Below are positions 30,275 through 39,702 of a stretch of 64,000 nucleotides of DNA, piece after piece; positions within the stretch are counted from its first letter, which is position 1; each line of letters opens with the position of its first letter. The notes below the pieces were generated by a model. It saw only the letters and a list, made by a program, of their open reading frames with translations. It was not told where the DNA came from and did no database searches. This stretch comes from Polaribacter gangjinensis (GTDB lineage: Bacteria; Bacteroidota; Bacteroidia; Flavobacteriales; Flavobacteriaceae). The translations under genes were made by a program, and so were the position numbers. The stretch covers positions 2,873,608-2,937,607 of the forward strand of contig NZ_CP150662.1 of assembly GCF_038024125.1 (NCBI RefSeq), read 5' to 3'.

Positions 30275-31024
30275 ATGACTAAAATTACTGCAATTATTCC
30301 TACGCTTAATGAAGAAATTCATATTGCTGAGGCTATTAAATCTGTGAGTTTTGCAGATGAAATTATCGTAATAGATTCTTTCAGTACAGACAAAACACTC
30401 GAAATTGCAGCAACTTATGATGTAAAAATCATCAAACGTGAGTTTGATGATTTTTCTTCTCAAAAAAACTATGCAATCTCTCAAGCTTCCAATCCTTGGA
30501 TTTATATTTTAGATGCTGACGAACGCGTAACTCCTCAAGTTGAAAAAGAAATTCTAGAAGCGGTCCAAAATCCCCAGGATTTTGTAGGATTTTATGTAAG
30601 AAGATCTTTTTATTTTGCTGGAAAAAATATCAATTACGGAGGCTGTCAAAGAGATAAAGTAGTTCGTTTATTTTTAAAAGAACATTGTAAATACAAAGGT
30701 TTTGTTCACGAAACTATTGTTGCGAATGGTAAATTAGGTTTTTTTAAACATAAAATCGAACATTATTCTTACAGAAATTTTGATCATTATATTTCAAAAA
30801 TGAATCATTATGGAGAATTAAGGGGAAAAGAATATTTTGAAAAAGGGAAAAAAGTAAATTTATATCAAATTTTAATAAAACCTCCTGCAAGATTTGTGAT
30901 ACATTATTTTATCAGATTGGGTTTTTTAGACGGTTTTCCTGGATTTGCTTTTGCAAAAGCTCAAGCTTATGGAGTTTATGTAAGGTACATAAAATTGTGG
31001 TTATTAAATAGAGGAGTTAAATAA
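30275..31024 (+). CDS. GT2 glycosyltransferase, WaaE/KdtX-like
   Basis: A 249-residue cytoplasmic GT-A enzyme: ITAIIPTLNEEIHIAEAI at the start, then VIDSFSTDKT and ILDADERVTP (DxD-type nucleotide-sugar site, Asp77-Asp79 region). The downstream GCQRDKVVRLFLKE and HETIV are typical of WaaE-like lipopolysaccharide-core glucosyltransferases. The acceptor here is unknown. It starts eight bases after dapD and ends overlapping a convergent GT25 gene by eight bases. Confidence 0.87.
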   Translation: MTKITAIIPTLNEEIHIAEAIKSVSFADEIIVIDSFSTDKTLEIAATYDVKIIKREFDDFSSQKNYAISQASNPWIYILDADERVTPQVEKEILEAVQNPQDFVGFYVRRSFYFAGKNINYGGCQRDKVVRLFLKEHCKYKGFVHETIVANGKLGFFKHKIEHYSYRNFDHYISKMNHYGELRGKEYFEKGKKVNLYQILIKPPARFVIHYFIRLGFLDGFPGFAFAKAQAYGVYVRYIKLWLLNRGVK

Positions 31025-31772
31025 CTTTTTGATTTTTATAAAACAAGTAATTCCTCACACAACGTTGCAATTTGTAAGTAAATAAAGCTAATATTTGCCA
31101 AAAAGGACGTAGGATTTCTCTAATAATTTTAGTGAATTTTGGTAGGTTTTTTTGTTGAATTGTGGTTCCTCCAACATTAGCATCATTTGTTTTTACATAC
31201 TTTTTTACTGTCGAAAATAAGGGAACTTTGTGTTTGTAAACATCTTGTTTCATCACATCAATAGGAGCATAATAATTACTTAAATTTTTAGACAGATTTG
31301 CAGCCGCATTTTTTCCAATAATTTGTCCAATCATCAATACTGGAGGCATCAAATATTTTTTGATGAGTTCATTTTTTTCCAATTCAAAAAAACCTTTTTT
31401 CCCTGAAATATCTAAAAAATCATTGGTGGTAATTTGCGCTAAAAGTTGTGGTAAATCATTAAAAAAATCTTCGTGAAGAAGTGCGTCATCTTCCAAAACA
31501 ATTGAAAAATCTTCTGGTTGATTTGCTATCAATTTCCAAAGCTTAAAATGAGTATGGCAAATACCAATTTCTCCATCATTTGGAAATGGAAAATGCGCTA
31601 AAATTTGATGCTTTTTCTTTTCTTTTTTAAGGAAATCTTTTTCTAATTCTTTTCCATAAACTGCTGAAAATCTTGTGATTGGAATATCTAATTTTTGAAA
31701 TTGTTTTTCCATAAAATCACGTCTTTCCGTACTTTTATCTAAATTGATATAGTAAACTTTATAGGTTTTCAT
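31017..31772 (-). CDS. GT25 family glycosyltransferase
   Basis: A 251-residue protein with the GT25 (LPS beta-galactosyltransferase LgtB-like) start YYINLDKSTERRDFMEKQ and the motifs GEIGICHTHFKLWK near 66-79 and VLEDDALLHEDF near 91-102, where DD binds the metal and nucleotide sugar. C-terminal part basic with an aromatic tail. It probably adds a sugar to a surface glycan; the donor is unproven. Together with the neighbouring GT2 and GT11 genes it forms a small glycan-building group. Confidence 0.85.
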   Translation of the reverse strand: MKTYKVYYINLDKSTERRDFMEKQFQKLDIPITRFSAVYGKELEKDFLKKEKKKHQILAHFPFPNDGEIGICHTHFKLWKLIANQPEDFSIVLEDDALLHEDFFNDLPQLLAQITTNDFLDISGKKGFFELEKNELIKKYLMPPVLMIGQIIGKNAAANLSKNLSNYYAPIDVMKQDVYKHKVPLFSTVKKYVKTNDANVGGTTIQQKNLPKFTKIIREILRPFWQILALFTYKLQRCVRNYLFYKNQKVI

Positions 31773-31863
31773 ATGTGTAAAGTTAAATTTTCAGCAGTCA
31801 CAAATTCCATCGCCTTTTTACTCATAGTTGTTTGATTACACAAACTCTTTGTTAATAGCGATT

Positions 31864-32667
31864 TCATAACAAAATCCAATCTTTACAAGCAACTTCATTT
31901 TCTTTGCTCACAAACCAATTTTTTGGAGCAATTACGATTTTGTTTTTATGTTGATTTAGCCAAGCTGCCCACCAAGAAAAACTACTATTTGCAGTAATGT
32001 TGTGATTGCATAAACTCATTAAATGCATGTCTTCATGCGGAATTACGTTATGGTCAATATAGACGGCATTTTTAATTTTGAGGTTTTTTTTAACCCAAGA
32101 AATATCATCAGAAAATACAAAAAAGGAAATTTCACCACATTTTTCTCGCATCAATTTTATGGCTTCTTTATAATAATTTAGGCCACAAACTCCATGAACT
32201 TTGTTCGCTTTTTCATCCAAAATATAATCTCCTCTTCTGATATGAATAGCACAAGTATTTTTTTTGATGGTGATTTTCTCTAAATATTTAATGGTTGAAC
32301 TAGAAAGTTGCTTTTTTACTATGATTTGCTTTAGCAAAATGCCTCTAATATCCTTAAAATATTTTTCTGTTTGAAAATATCCTTTGATGTAGGCATTTTT
32401 TTTAGGCTTTAAAAAACGTTTTTGAAATAAGAGTGATTTTTCTTTCATCGGAATTCTAAATCCATATTTTGCAATGAATGATTCCCATTTAGATGCTTCA
32501 GGAAGATCAATTTTAAACTCATGTAATTGATAACCTCCATGCAATTTGTAATTTTTAAAACTAGAAATATCAATTTTTACTTGATATCCTTTTGAGGCTA
32601 AAGATTTTGCATATGCATACTGAAATAGCTGATTTCCAAGTCCGCCAAGAATTCTAACTACAATCAT
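31864..32667 (-). CDS. GT11 alpha-1,2-fucosyltransferase-like
   Basis: The start at 32667 gives MIVVRILGGLGNQLFQYAYA, the conserved GDP-fucose protein N-terminus; a longer frame (to 32688) adds seven unlikely residues. HIRRGDY near 149-155 is the motif binding GDP-fucose, and SSFSWWAAWL near 233-242 the third conserved block. The family transfers fucose in alpha-1,2 linkage to galactose in surface polysaccharides. A TATTTTTG element lies 27 bases before this ATG. Confidence 0.88.
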   Translation of the reverse strand: MIVVRILGGLGNQLFQYAYAKSLASKGYQVKIDISSFKNYKLHGGYQLHEFKIDLPEASKWESFIAKYGFRIPMKEKSLLFQKRFLKPKKNAYIKGYFQTEKYFKDIRGILLKQIIVKKQLSSSTIKYLEKITIKKNTCAIHIRRGDYILDEKANKVHGVCGLNYYKEAIKLMREKCGEISFFVFSDDISWVKKNLKIKNAVYIDHNVIPHEDMHLMSLCNHNITANSSFSWWAAWLNQHKNKIVIAPKNWFVSKENEVACKDWILL

Positions 32668-32693
32668 TCGTAAATCATAAAAAAGCATTTGAG

Positions 32694-32701
32694 CAAAAAT
32701 A
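32694..32701 (-). promoter_or_regulatory. Promoter -7 element of the GT11 gene
   Basis: TATTTTTG on the minus strand. Predicted start at 32689, so either the ATG at 32688 is used nearly without leader or, more likely, the ATG at 32667 with a 22-base leader. Confidence 0.45.
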
Positions 32702-32756
32702 CAAATGTAATCGCAATTTTATCAAAAGATTTAAGGTTTAAAAGAACATAAAACAA

Positions 32757-32764
32757 TAAATTTG
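32757..32764 (+). promoter_or_regulatory. Promoter -7 element of the CCA transferase gene
   Basis: TAAATTTG; predicted start near 32769 with a 14-base leader to the ATG at 32783. It overlaps an in-frame TTG at 32762 and so excludes that as a start. Confidence 0.55.
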
Positions 32765-32782
32765 CGAATTCTTATAGAAAGT

Positions 32783-34195
32783 ATGAATTATCAAGAAGCG
32801 ATTTCAAACGAAATTTTCACCATTATTGCTAAAGCTTCCAAAAATCTAAACGTAAAAAGTTATGTGATTGGTGGTTTTGTACGTGATTATTTTTTGCAAA
32901 GAGGTACTGCAAAAGATATTGATATTGTCGTTGTTGGAAGTGGAATTGAACTCGCAAAACAAGTTTCTAAATTGTTAACAAACAGACCAAAAGTTCAAGT
33001 TTTTAAAACGTATGGAACAGCCATGTTGCGTTTTCAAGATATGGAAATTGAATTTGTGGGCGCAAGAAAAGAATCATATTCTGAAGATAGTAGAAATCCT
33101 GAAGTTTTTGAAGGAACGTTAGAAGATGACCAAAACAGACGCGATTTTACCATAAATGCCTTAGCTTTAAGTTTGAATGAAGATGATTTTGGAGATTTAT
33201 TAGATCCATTTCAAGGAATAAAAGATTTGGAAAATCAAATTATTAAAACACCTTTAAATCCTGATATTACCTATTCTGATGATCCTTTACGCATGATGCG
33301 TGCCATTCGTTTTGCAACTCAATTAAATTTTACCATTGAAGCTGATTCGTTAGCAGCAATTACCAAAAATGCACCTCGTTTAGAAATCATTACGCGTGAG
33401 CGAATTGTGGATGAATTGCATAAAATTTTGGCATCTAAAAAACCATCTATTGGATTTTTATTGTTAGAACAAACCAACTTATTGTCTCAAATTTTACCAG
33501 AATTAATTGCGTTAAAAGGAGTAGAGGAGGTTGAAGGTCAGAAACATAAAGATAATTTTTATCACACTTTGGAAGTGGTTGATAATATTGCTTTATATAC
33601 GGATGACGTTTGGTTACGTTGGTCAGCTTTATTGCATGATATTGGAAAAGCACCCACTAAAAAGTTTAGTAAAAAAGTTGGTTGGACGTTTCATGGACAT
33701 GAATTTGTCGGATCAAAAATGGTGTATAAATTGTTTTCTCGTTTGAAAATGCCTTTGAATAACAAATTGAAATTTGTTCAAAAAATGGTGTTATTAAGCT
33801 CAAGACCAATTGTTTTAGCATCAGAAGTTACTGATTCTGCTGTAAGACGTTTGATTTTTGATGCTGGTGAAGATATAAATGCTTTAATGACGCTTTGTGA
33901 AGCAGATATTACTACTAAAAATCCAAATAAATTCAAAAAATACCATAAAAATTTTGAGTTGGTAAGAACCAAAATTAAAGAAGTAGAAGAGCGAGATCAA
34001 GTTCGTAATTTTCAACCGCCAATTTCTGGTGAAGAAATTATGAACGCTTTTAATTTGCAACCTTGTAAAGAAATTGGGATCATTAAGGAAGCCATCAAAG
34101 AAGCCATTTTAGAAGGTGAAATTCCGAATGAACATGAAGCTTCATATCAATTTATGATTCAAAAAGGGAAGTCTTTAGGATTGCAATTAGTGTAA
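32783..34195 (+). CDS. CCA tRNA nucleotidyltransferase / poly(A) polymerase family with HD domain
   Basis: A 470-residue class II nucleotidyltransferase. GGFVRDYFLQRGTAKDIDIVV near residues 30-50 contains the G-G-x-V-R-D motif and the catalytic D-x-D. RRDFTINALAL near 123-133 and DPLRMMRAIRFATQLNF near 168-184 are the next conserved blocks. The HD domain near 260-290 has LLHDIGKAPTKK. The enzyme adds or repairs the 3' CCA of tRNAs. The start is ATG 32783. It is convergent with the ABC exporter, overlapping by nine bases. Confidence 0.92.
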   Translation: MNYQEAISNEIFTIIAKASKNLNVKSYVIGGFVRDYFLQRGTAKDIDIVVVGSGIELAKQVSKLLTNRPKVQVFKTYGTAMLRFQDMEIEFVGARKESYSEDSRNPEVFEGTLEDDQNRRDFTINALALSLNEDDFGDLLDPFQGIKDLENQIIKTPLNPDITYSDDPLRMMRAIRFATQLNFTIEADSLAAITKNAPRLEIITRERIVDELHKILASKKPSIGFLLLEQTNLLSQILPELIALKGVEEVEGQKHKDNFYHTLEVVDNIALYTDDVWLRWSALLHDIGKAPTKKFSKKVGWTFHGHEFVGSKMVYKLFSRLKMPLNNKLKFVQKMVLLSSRPIVLASEVTDSAVRRLIFDAGEDINALMTLCEADITTKNPNKFKKYHKNFELVRTKIKEVEERDQVRNFQPPISGEEIMNAFNLQPCKEIGIIKEAIKEAILEGEIPNEHEASYQFMIQKGKSLGLQLV

Positions 34196-36016
34196 ACTTT
34201 GCATCGTAACCAATTTGAAATATTCGCCTTTTTTAGCTAATAATTCATCGTGTTTTCCTTGTTCTACGATTTTTCCTTTTTTCATTACCACAATCAAATC
34301 TGCTTTTTGAATGGTTGATAACCTGTGTGCAATGACCAAAGAAGTTCTATTTTGCATCATTTTTTCAAGAGCTTGTTGCACTAATTGCTCAGATTCCGTA
34401 TCTAAAGCTGAGGTTGCCTCATCTAAAATCATGATGGGTGGATTTTTCAAAACAGCTCTTGCTATTGACAAACGTTGTTTTTGTCCGCCAGAAAGTGTAT
34501 TGCCACTATCACCAATATTGGTGTCAAATTTTTGAGGTAAATTTTGGATAAATTCTAAGGCATTTGCAATTTTTGACGCTTCCAAAATAGCCTCATCAGA
34601 AGCTTCTTGTGCGCCCAATTTGATATTGTTTGCAATGGTATCATTAAACAAAATAGATTCTTGTGAAACAATACCCATCAATCCTCGTAAAGATTTAACA
34701 GTCATGTTTTTAATATTAATTCCATCAATCAAAACGGCACCTTTATCTACATCATAAAAACGCGTAATTAGGTTCGCTAATGTCGATTTTCCACTTCCTG
34801 ATTGGCCAACCAAAGCAACAGTTTCACCTTTTTTGATAGTCAATGAAAAGTCTTGTAAAACGTACTCTTTTTTGTATTTAAAAGAAATATTTTGAAAGCA
34901 AATTTCTTCTGTAAAATCATTTTTTACTGTTGCATTTGGAATATCTTTTATACTATTTTCAGTTTGCAAAACTTGCAATATTCGTTCTGCAGAAGCTTCG
35001 CCTTTTTGAATGTTATAATACGAAGTTGTGATGAGTTTTATCGGATTTAAAACCGTGTAAAACAACACAATATATCCAAAAAACTCTTCTGATTGCAATG
35101 AACTTGTTTTCGATAATACTTCTGTTCCTCCAACCCAAAGAATCGCAATTATGGTTGCTGATCCTAAAAATTCACTCATTGGTGATGCCAATGTTTGTCT
35201 ATGAAAAACGCTGGTCATCAAGGATTTAAAATTTTGAGTTGATTGATTGAATTTCTTTTCAATCACATTTTCTGCATTGAAACCTTTGATAATTCGTAAA
35301 CCTGTCAATGTTTCTTCAATAAAAGATAAAAAAGTACCTGTTTCTTGTTGAGCTTTTACTGAATTTGCTTTTAGCTTTTTACTGATGGACGAAATAATGA
35401 ATCCAGAAACAGGAAGTAAAATGAATACAAATAGCGTCAATTTTACACTCATAAATAGCATGATTCCAATTGCAATAATTACTGTAAGTGGTTCTCTTAC
35501 AATGGTTTCTATGGATGTTAAAATAGAAACTTCTACTTCTTGAACATCAGCAGTCATTCGTGCAATGATATCACCTTTTCGTTTTTCAGTAAAATAAGAA
35601 ATGGGTAATTCTATGATTTTGCGATACAATTTATCTCTCAAATCTTTGACAACTCCTGTTCTTAAAAAAGTAATAGAATAAGATGCCAAATACCGAAATA
35701 AATTCTTAAAAAAGAACAATGAAAGTGTCAACAAACAAATAAAAAGCAATGTTTGTATTTCACCTTCATTGATTATTTTTTGAGCAATATAGTGATAAAA
35801 GCTATCTTTTAAGTATTCGCCAATATGAGTAATTCCTTCGTAAACAGGAATTTTAGTTACCTTTTCATTTTTCTCAAAAAGGATACTCAATACAGGAATA
35901 AACGCTAAAACAGAAAGGACATTGAAAATCGCATAAAAAATATTGAATACAATATTTAATAATGTAAACTTTCGATACTTTTTTTCGTATTTTAAAATCT
36001 CCTTAAAATGCTTCAT
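34187..36016 (-). CDS. ABC exporter, MsbA-like (fused permease and ATPase)
   Basis: A 609-residue half-transporter: six-helix membrane domain (about 15-330) and an ATPase domain with Walker A GQSGSGKSTL near 402, signature LSGGQKQRLSIARAVL near 511, and ILDEATSALD after it. It dimerises to export a lipid, peptide or drug. The family most similar in layout is MsbA, the lipid A flippase, which fits the neighbouring glycan genes, but substrate cannot be read from sequence. Its start codon shares one base with the stop codon of the upstream phosphohexomutase gene. Confidence 0.87.
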   Translation of the reverse strand: MKHFKEILKYEKKYRKFTLLNIVFNIFYAIFNVLSVLAFIPVLSILFEKNEKVTKIPVYEGITHIGEYLKDSFYHYIAQKIINEGEIQTLLFICLLTLSLFFFKNLFRYLASYSITFLRTGVVKDLRDKLYRKIIELPISYFTEKRKGDIIARMTADVQEVEVSILTSIETIVREPLTVIIAIGIMLFMSVKLTLFVFILLPVSGFIISSISKKLKANSVKAQQETGTFLSFIEETLTGLRIIKGFNAENVIEKKFNQSTQNFKSLMTSVFHRQTLASPMSEFLGSATIIAILWVGGTEVLSKTSSLQSEEFFGYIVLFYTVLNPIKLITTSYYNIQKGEASAERILQVLQTENSIKDIPNATVKNDFTEEICFQNISFKYKKEYVLQDFSLTIKKGETVALVGQSGSGKSTLANLITRFYDVDKGAVLIDGINIKNMTVKSLRGLMGIVSQESILFNDTIANNIKLGAQEASDEAILEASKIANALEFIQNLPQKFDTNIGDSGNTLSGGQKQRLSIARAVLKNPPIMILDEATSALDTESEQLVQQALEKMMQNRTSLVIAHRLSTIQKADLIVVMKKGKIVEQGKHDELLAKKGEYFKLVTMQSLH

Positions 36017-37731
36017 TAAACTAAATTCATCTCTTTAATAATTCGCTGAATTTTTGCATCCAATGTTGCTTCAACACTTTTTGCATTTTCTTTTGAATCT
36101 AAAGGTGCATTTACGCTAAAATAAAACTTGATTTTTGGTTCAGTTCCACTTGGTCTTGCTGCGATTCTAGTACCATTTTCAGTTTGATAAATCAATACAT
36201 TTGATGTTGGCAAGTCAATTTTTGTTGCTGAGCCTGTTCTGATATCTTTCAAAATAGCTTTGTCATAATCTGCCAAAGTTGCTACTTTTTCACCATCAAT
36301 CATCGATAAAGGATTGTTACGCATATCACTCAACATTTTTTGAATTTCTGCAGCACCTTCCATTCCTTTTTTAGTAAGTGAAATTAAATGCTCTTTATAG
36401 AAATTATTTTCAACATAAATATTGAGCAATTCTTCATAGAATGAACTTCCGTTTTGTTTTGCATAAGCTGCAACTTCACAGGCCAATAATGTTGCAGTAA
36501 CAGCATCTTTATCACGGACAAAATCACCAACCATATATCCAAAACTTTCCTCACCACCACCAATAAATTGCATTTCTGGAAAATCAACCACCATTTTTGC
36601 AATCCACTTAAATCCAGTTAATCCAACTTTGGTTTCAACTCCGAATTTTGCGGCAACTTCATTTACCAATTCAGTAGAAACAATTGTTGAACCAACAAAT
36701 TGTTTTCCATTGATTCTGCCTTCTTCTTTCCATTTTTTTAGCAAGAAATTGGTCATCACAACCATGGTTTGATTGCCATTTAACAATTTCATATTTCCTT
36801 CACTATCACGCACTGCAACACCTAATCTGTCACAATCTGGATCTGTACCAATTACAATATCAGCACCAATTTTATTTGCTAAATTGGTTGCCATCAACAA
36901 TGCTTCTGGCTCTTCAGGATTTGGCGATTTTACTGTTGGAAAATTTCCATCAGGAATTCGTTGTTCTTCCACAATATGAACATCTGTATAACCCGCTTTT
37001 TTCAGAGCATCAGGAACAGAAACTATGGATGTTCCGTGAATAGAAGTGAACACAATTTTAAGATTTTTTCTATCAATATTGTTAGATAAACTTCCGTTTT
37101 TTACAGATTCAGTAATGAAAACATCATCAACATTTTTTCCAATATATTCAATTAAGTTTTCGTTTGCAGTAAAGTTAATTTCCGAAAAATCTAGTGCATT
37201 TACTTCATTTATAATTCCTGAATCATGAGGAGGTACAATTTGTCCACCATCAGCCCAATATACTTTATATCCATTGTATTCTGGTGGATTGTGAGAAGCT
37301 GTTAATACGATTCCAGCATCACAATTTAAATGACGAACTGTAAAAGATAACACTGGAGTTGGGCGTAAATCTTCGAATAAAAATACTTTGATATTATTTG
37401 CAGACAATACATCAGCTACAATTTTCGCAAACTTTTTACTATTGTGTCTACAATCGTAAGCTATTGCTACTTTTAATTGTGGTTTTTTTACATTTTTGAT
37501 GAGGTAATTTGATAAACCTTGAGTCGCTCTTCCAAGCGTATATTTATTGATTCTATTGGTTCCTGCGCCCATAGTTCCACGCATTCCACCTGTACCAAAT
37601 TCCATTTCTTTGTAAAATCTGTCAGCTAAATCAGTTGGATTGGTATCAATTAAGTTTTGAATTTCAGTTTGAGTTTCAACATCAAAAGTTGGTGTTAACC
37701 ATGCTGTTGCTTTTTGTAGTATAGAATCCAT
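36016..37731 (-). CDS. Phospho-sugar mutase (phosphoglucomutase/phosphomannomutase)
   Basis: A 571-residue alpha-D-phosphohexomutase. The catalytic serine loop is TASHNPPEYNGYKVYW near 144-159, the metal loop GTDPDCDRLG near 296-305, the sugar-binding GGEESFGYM near 390-398, and the phosphate-binding loop RPSGTEPKIKFY near 529-540. The length fits the PgcA-like phosphoglucomutase group rather than the shorter GlmM. It interconverts hexose 1- and 6-phosphates for glycan or glycogen synthesis. Preceded by its own TATCTTTG promoter and coupled to the ABC exporter. Confidence 0.93.
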   Translation of the reverse strand: MDSILQKATAWLTPTFDVETQTEIQNLIDTNPTDLADRFYKEMEFGTGGMRGTMGAGTNRINKYTLGRATQGLSNYLIKNVKKPQLKVAIAYDCRHNSKKFAKIVADVLSANNIKVFLFEDLRPTPVLSFTVRHLNCDAGIVLTASHNPPEYNGYKVYWADGGQIVPPHDSGIINEVNALDFSEINFTANENLIEYIGKNVDDVFITESVKNGSLSNNIDRKNLKIVFTSIHGTSIVSVPDALKKAGYTDVHIVEEQRIPDGNFPTVKSPNPEEPEALLMATNLANKIGADIVIGTDPDCDRLGVAVRDSEGNMKLLNGNQTMVVMTNFLLKKWKEEGRINGKQFVGSTIVSTELVNEVAAKFGVETKVGLTGFKWIAKMVVDFPEMQFIGGGEESFGYMVGDFVRDKDAVTATLLACEVAAYAKQNGSSFYEELLNIYVENNFYKEHLISLTKKGMEGAAEIQKMLSDMRNNPLSMIDGEKVATLADYDKAILKDIRTGSATKIDLPTSNVLIYQTENGTRIAARPSGTEPKIKFYFSVNAPLDSKENAKSVEATLDAKIQRIIKEMNLV

Positions 37732-37746
37732 ATTGTATTTTTTTTA

Positions 37747-37754
37747 CAAAGATA
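37747..37754 (-). promoter_or_regulatory. Promoter -7 element of the phospho-sugar mutase gene
   Basis: TATCTTTG on the minus strand, predicted start 37742 and an 11-base leader. Confidence 0.55.
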
Positions 37755-37758
37755 AAAT

Positions 37759-38715
37759 TTAGAAATTAAGTTGTTCTTTTATTTTGTAATGTTTTTCATC
37801 ATTTTTTGATTTGATAATCAACTCTCCAATAAACCCAGCTAAAAATAATAAAGTCCCTAAAATCATGGAAGTTAGTGCAATGTAAAACCATGGATTGTCA
37901 GTGACTAAGATGGTTTTAATACCATTATATACTTTGTAAAGTTTAGAAATTCCGATGTAAATGGCAGCAGAAAATCCAAAAATAAAAACGATTGTTCCCC
38001 ATAGTCCGAAAAAATGCATGGGTCTTTTTCCGAATTTTGATAAAAAAGAAATCGTTATCAAGTCTAAATATCCATTGATGAAACGATTCATTCCGAATTT
38101 AGTTTCACCATATTTTCGAGCTTGATGTTGCACCACTTTTTCATCTATTTTGGTAAAACCTTCGTTTTTTGCCAAAATAGGAATGTATCTGTGCATTTCA
38201 CCACTCACTTTGATGGCTTTTACAACCTCTTTTTTATACGCTTTTAAGCCACAATTAAAATCGTGTAAATGCAAACCAGAAGTCTTTCTAGCAATAGCAT
38301 TGAATATTTTTGAAGGAATATTTTTGGTATAAACGTTGTCATAACGTTTTTTTTTCCACCCAGAAATTAGGTCGAATTTGTCTGTAAAAATCAATTCATA
38401 CAATTCAGGAATTTCCTCAGGATTATCTTGTAAATCAGCATCCATAGTAATGATTACATTTCCTTGAGCTTTTTCAAAACCAGCATCCAAAGCCTGACTT
38501 TTTCCGTAATTTTTTTGAAAACGAATTCCTTTTACTGATGAATTATCTTTAGAAAGCTGTTCAATTACTTGCCAAGAAGTATCTGTACTTCCATCATCAA
38601 TAAAAATAATTTCGTATATAAAACGATTGGATTGCATAACTTTTGCAATCCAATCGTGTAATTCTTGTAAAGATTCTTCTTCGTTAAGAAGTGGAATAAC
38701 CACTGAAATATCCAT
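37759..38715 (-). CDS. GT2 glycosyltransferase, DPM1/GtrB-like, membrane-anchored
   Basis: A 318-residue enzyme. The GT-A domain starts SVVIPLLNEEESLQELHDWI, has DDGSTDTSW near 41-49 and MDADLQDNPEEI near 92-103 (DxD). Two C-terminal transmembrane helices (about 233-258 and 276-300) are typical of polyprenyl-phosphate glycosyltransferases such as GtrB or DPMS. It makes a lipid-linked sugar donor, which could feed periplasmic enzymes such as the GT39 protein at 16773. That link is inference. Confidence 0.88.
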   Translation of the reverse strand: MDISVVIPLLNEEESLQELHDWIAKVMQSNRFIYEIIFIDDGSTDTSWQVIEQLSKDNSSVKGIRFQKNYGKSQALDAGFEKAQGNVIITMDADLQDNPEEIPELYELIFTDKFDLISGWKKKRYDNVYTKNIPSKIFNAIARKTSGLHLHDFNCGLKAYKKEVVKAIKVSGEMHRYIPILAKNEGFTKIDEKVVQHQARKYGETKFGMNRFINGYLDLITISFLSKFGKRPMHFFGLWGTIVFIFGFSAAIYIGISKLYKVYNGIKTILVTDNPWFYIALTSMILGTLLFLAGFIGELIIKSKNDEKHYKIKEQLNF

Positions 38716-38780
38716 TATTTTTGGTTTCGGGTTTAAAGTTTAAAATTCAAGGTTAAAAACTTTGAATTTGTAATCTTGAA

Positions 38781-39302
38781 CTAATAGGTTTCTTCTTCTG
38801 ATTTTTTCATGACTGCAGCAGCAATTGCAGAAACTATAAATCCACCAATTGCGCTTGCAATGATTCCAAAAGCAGAGGTAATTAAAGGCGATTTGAATTT
38901 CTCAGACATGGCATTTGCAGCTTCAATTTGTTCTTGAGACATTCCTTGATCTAAAAACTTTTGATTTTGAACTTCCATTACTTGTGCCATAAAATCTGGC
39001 TCAACAAAAGTTACAAAAATGTAGTTGTAAATAACACTGATCAAAGCTGCTAAAATGGCAATTCCAACCCCAATTTTAACTCCTTGTCCCCAAGATAAAA
39101 AACCTCCATTTGCTTTTTTAAATTGATTTATTCCTAGAATAATCAATCCAATAAAAAATATTCCAGAAGCCAGAGAATTTGACCAATGTGGATCTAAGTG
39201 AGTTCCGAATGCATAATTAATAACGCTTATTAAAACTCCTAAAACTCCAAGAATAACTCCATTATTAATGATAAAACTTTTACTGTTTGCTTGATTTTCC
39301 AT
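38781..39302 (-). CDS. DUF4199 membrane protein
   Basis: A 173-residue protein with four transmembrane helices (about 10-30, 40-58, 74-100, 138-162) and a conserved internal GGFLSWGQGVKIGVGIA stretch near 66-82. This matches DUF4199, a Bacteroidota family without known function. The gene lies directly upstream of the GT2 gene in the same direction (65 bases), a common pairing in flavobacteria as I recall. Confidence 0.8.
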   Translation of the reverse strand: MENQANSKSFIINNGVILGVLGVLISVINYAFGTHLDPHWSNSLASGIFFIGLIILGINQFKKANGGFLSWGQGVKIGVGIAILAALISVIYNYIFVTFVEPDFMAQVMEVQNQKFLDQGMSQEQIEAANAMSEKFKSPLITSAFGIIASAIGGFIVSAIAAAVMKKSEEETY

Positions 39303-39326
39303 TGTTTAAAAATTTAGTTAGTGATA

Positions 39327-39334
39327 CAAATATA
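39327..39334 (-). promoter_or_regulatory. Promoter -7 element of the DUF4199 gene
   Basis: TATATTTG on the minus strand; predicted 20-base leader. Confidence 0.55.
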
Positions 39335-39442
39335 TTGATTTCAAGTTATTGAAAACTGAGTTATTGAATTTAAAACTCAATTTTAACTCAATTAGTGTTG
39401 TTTTTAATGAATTTGTTACAAAAAAAATTAGTCTTTTTTTAA

Positions 39443-39472
39443 TTGGTAAAATAAAAATAGATTGTAAATTTG
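39443..39472 (+). promoter_or_regulatory. Promoter of the SRP RNA gene
   Basis: TTG at 39443-39445, 19 bases, then TAAATTTG at 39465-39472: the Bacteroidota housekeeping promoter. The RNA's first paired base is five bases after the final G, which calibrates the start position used for the other promoters here. Confidence 0.75.
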
Positions 39473-39476
39473 CAGC

Positions 39477-39570
39477 GGCAAGTCCTACACAACTAGCTCC
39501 CTTTGAATCCTCCAGGGTGGGAACACAGCAAAGGTATTAGGTTGTAGCAGTGTGATGTAGATAGCTTGCC
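39477..39570 (+). ncRNA. ffs: Signal recognition particle 4.5S RNA (small bacterial type)
   Basis: A 94-nt RNA closed by GGCAAG (39477-39482) and CTTGCC (39565-39570). The internal domain IV loop is visible as CCAGGG...GGGAA...CAGCAAAGG around 39512-39533, corresponding to the conserved asymmetric and symmetric loops bound by Ffh. It is followed by a T-run that serves as terminator. It works with Ffh and the receptor FtsY (encoded at 49578) to target membrane and secreted proteins. Confidence 0.88.
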
Positions 39571-39582
39571 ATTTTTTGTTTT

Positions 39583-39620
39583 CCTATCCTAAATCCTTTC
39601 CAAAGGAAAGGACTTCAAGG
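39583..39620 (+). repeat. Dispersed intergenic palindromic repeat, copy 1
   Basis: Begins CCTATCCTAAATCC and contains the palindromic core CCTTTCCAAAGGAAAGG. Two more copies lie at 43462 and 46631. Confidence 0.55.
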
Positions 39621-39702
39621 AACAAAATTTTTAAACTTACTACTTTAAAGATTTTTTTCTTTTTTTTGTACAATCAAAAATAAAAACTTAAAATTCAAAA
39701 CT

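Noticed and set aside
39349..39540. Plus-strand frame overlapping the SRP RNA
   Set aside because: It covers the promoter and body of the 4.5S RNA and has no coding signs.
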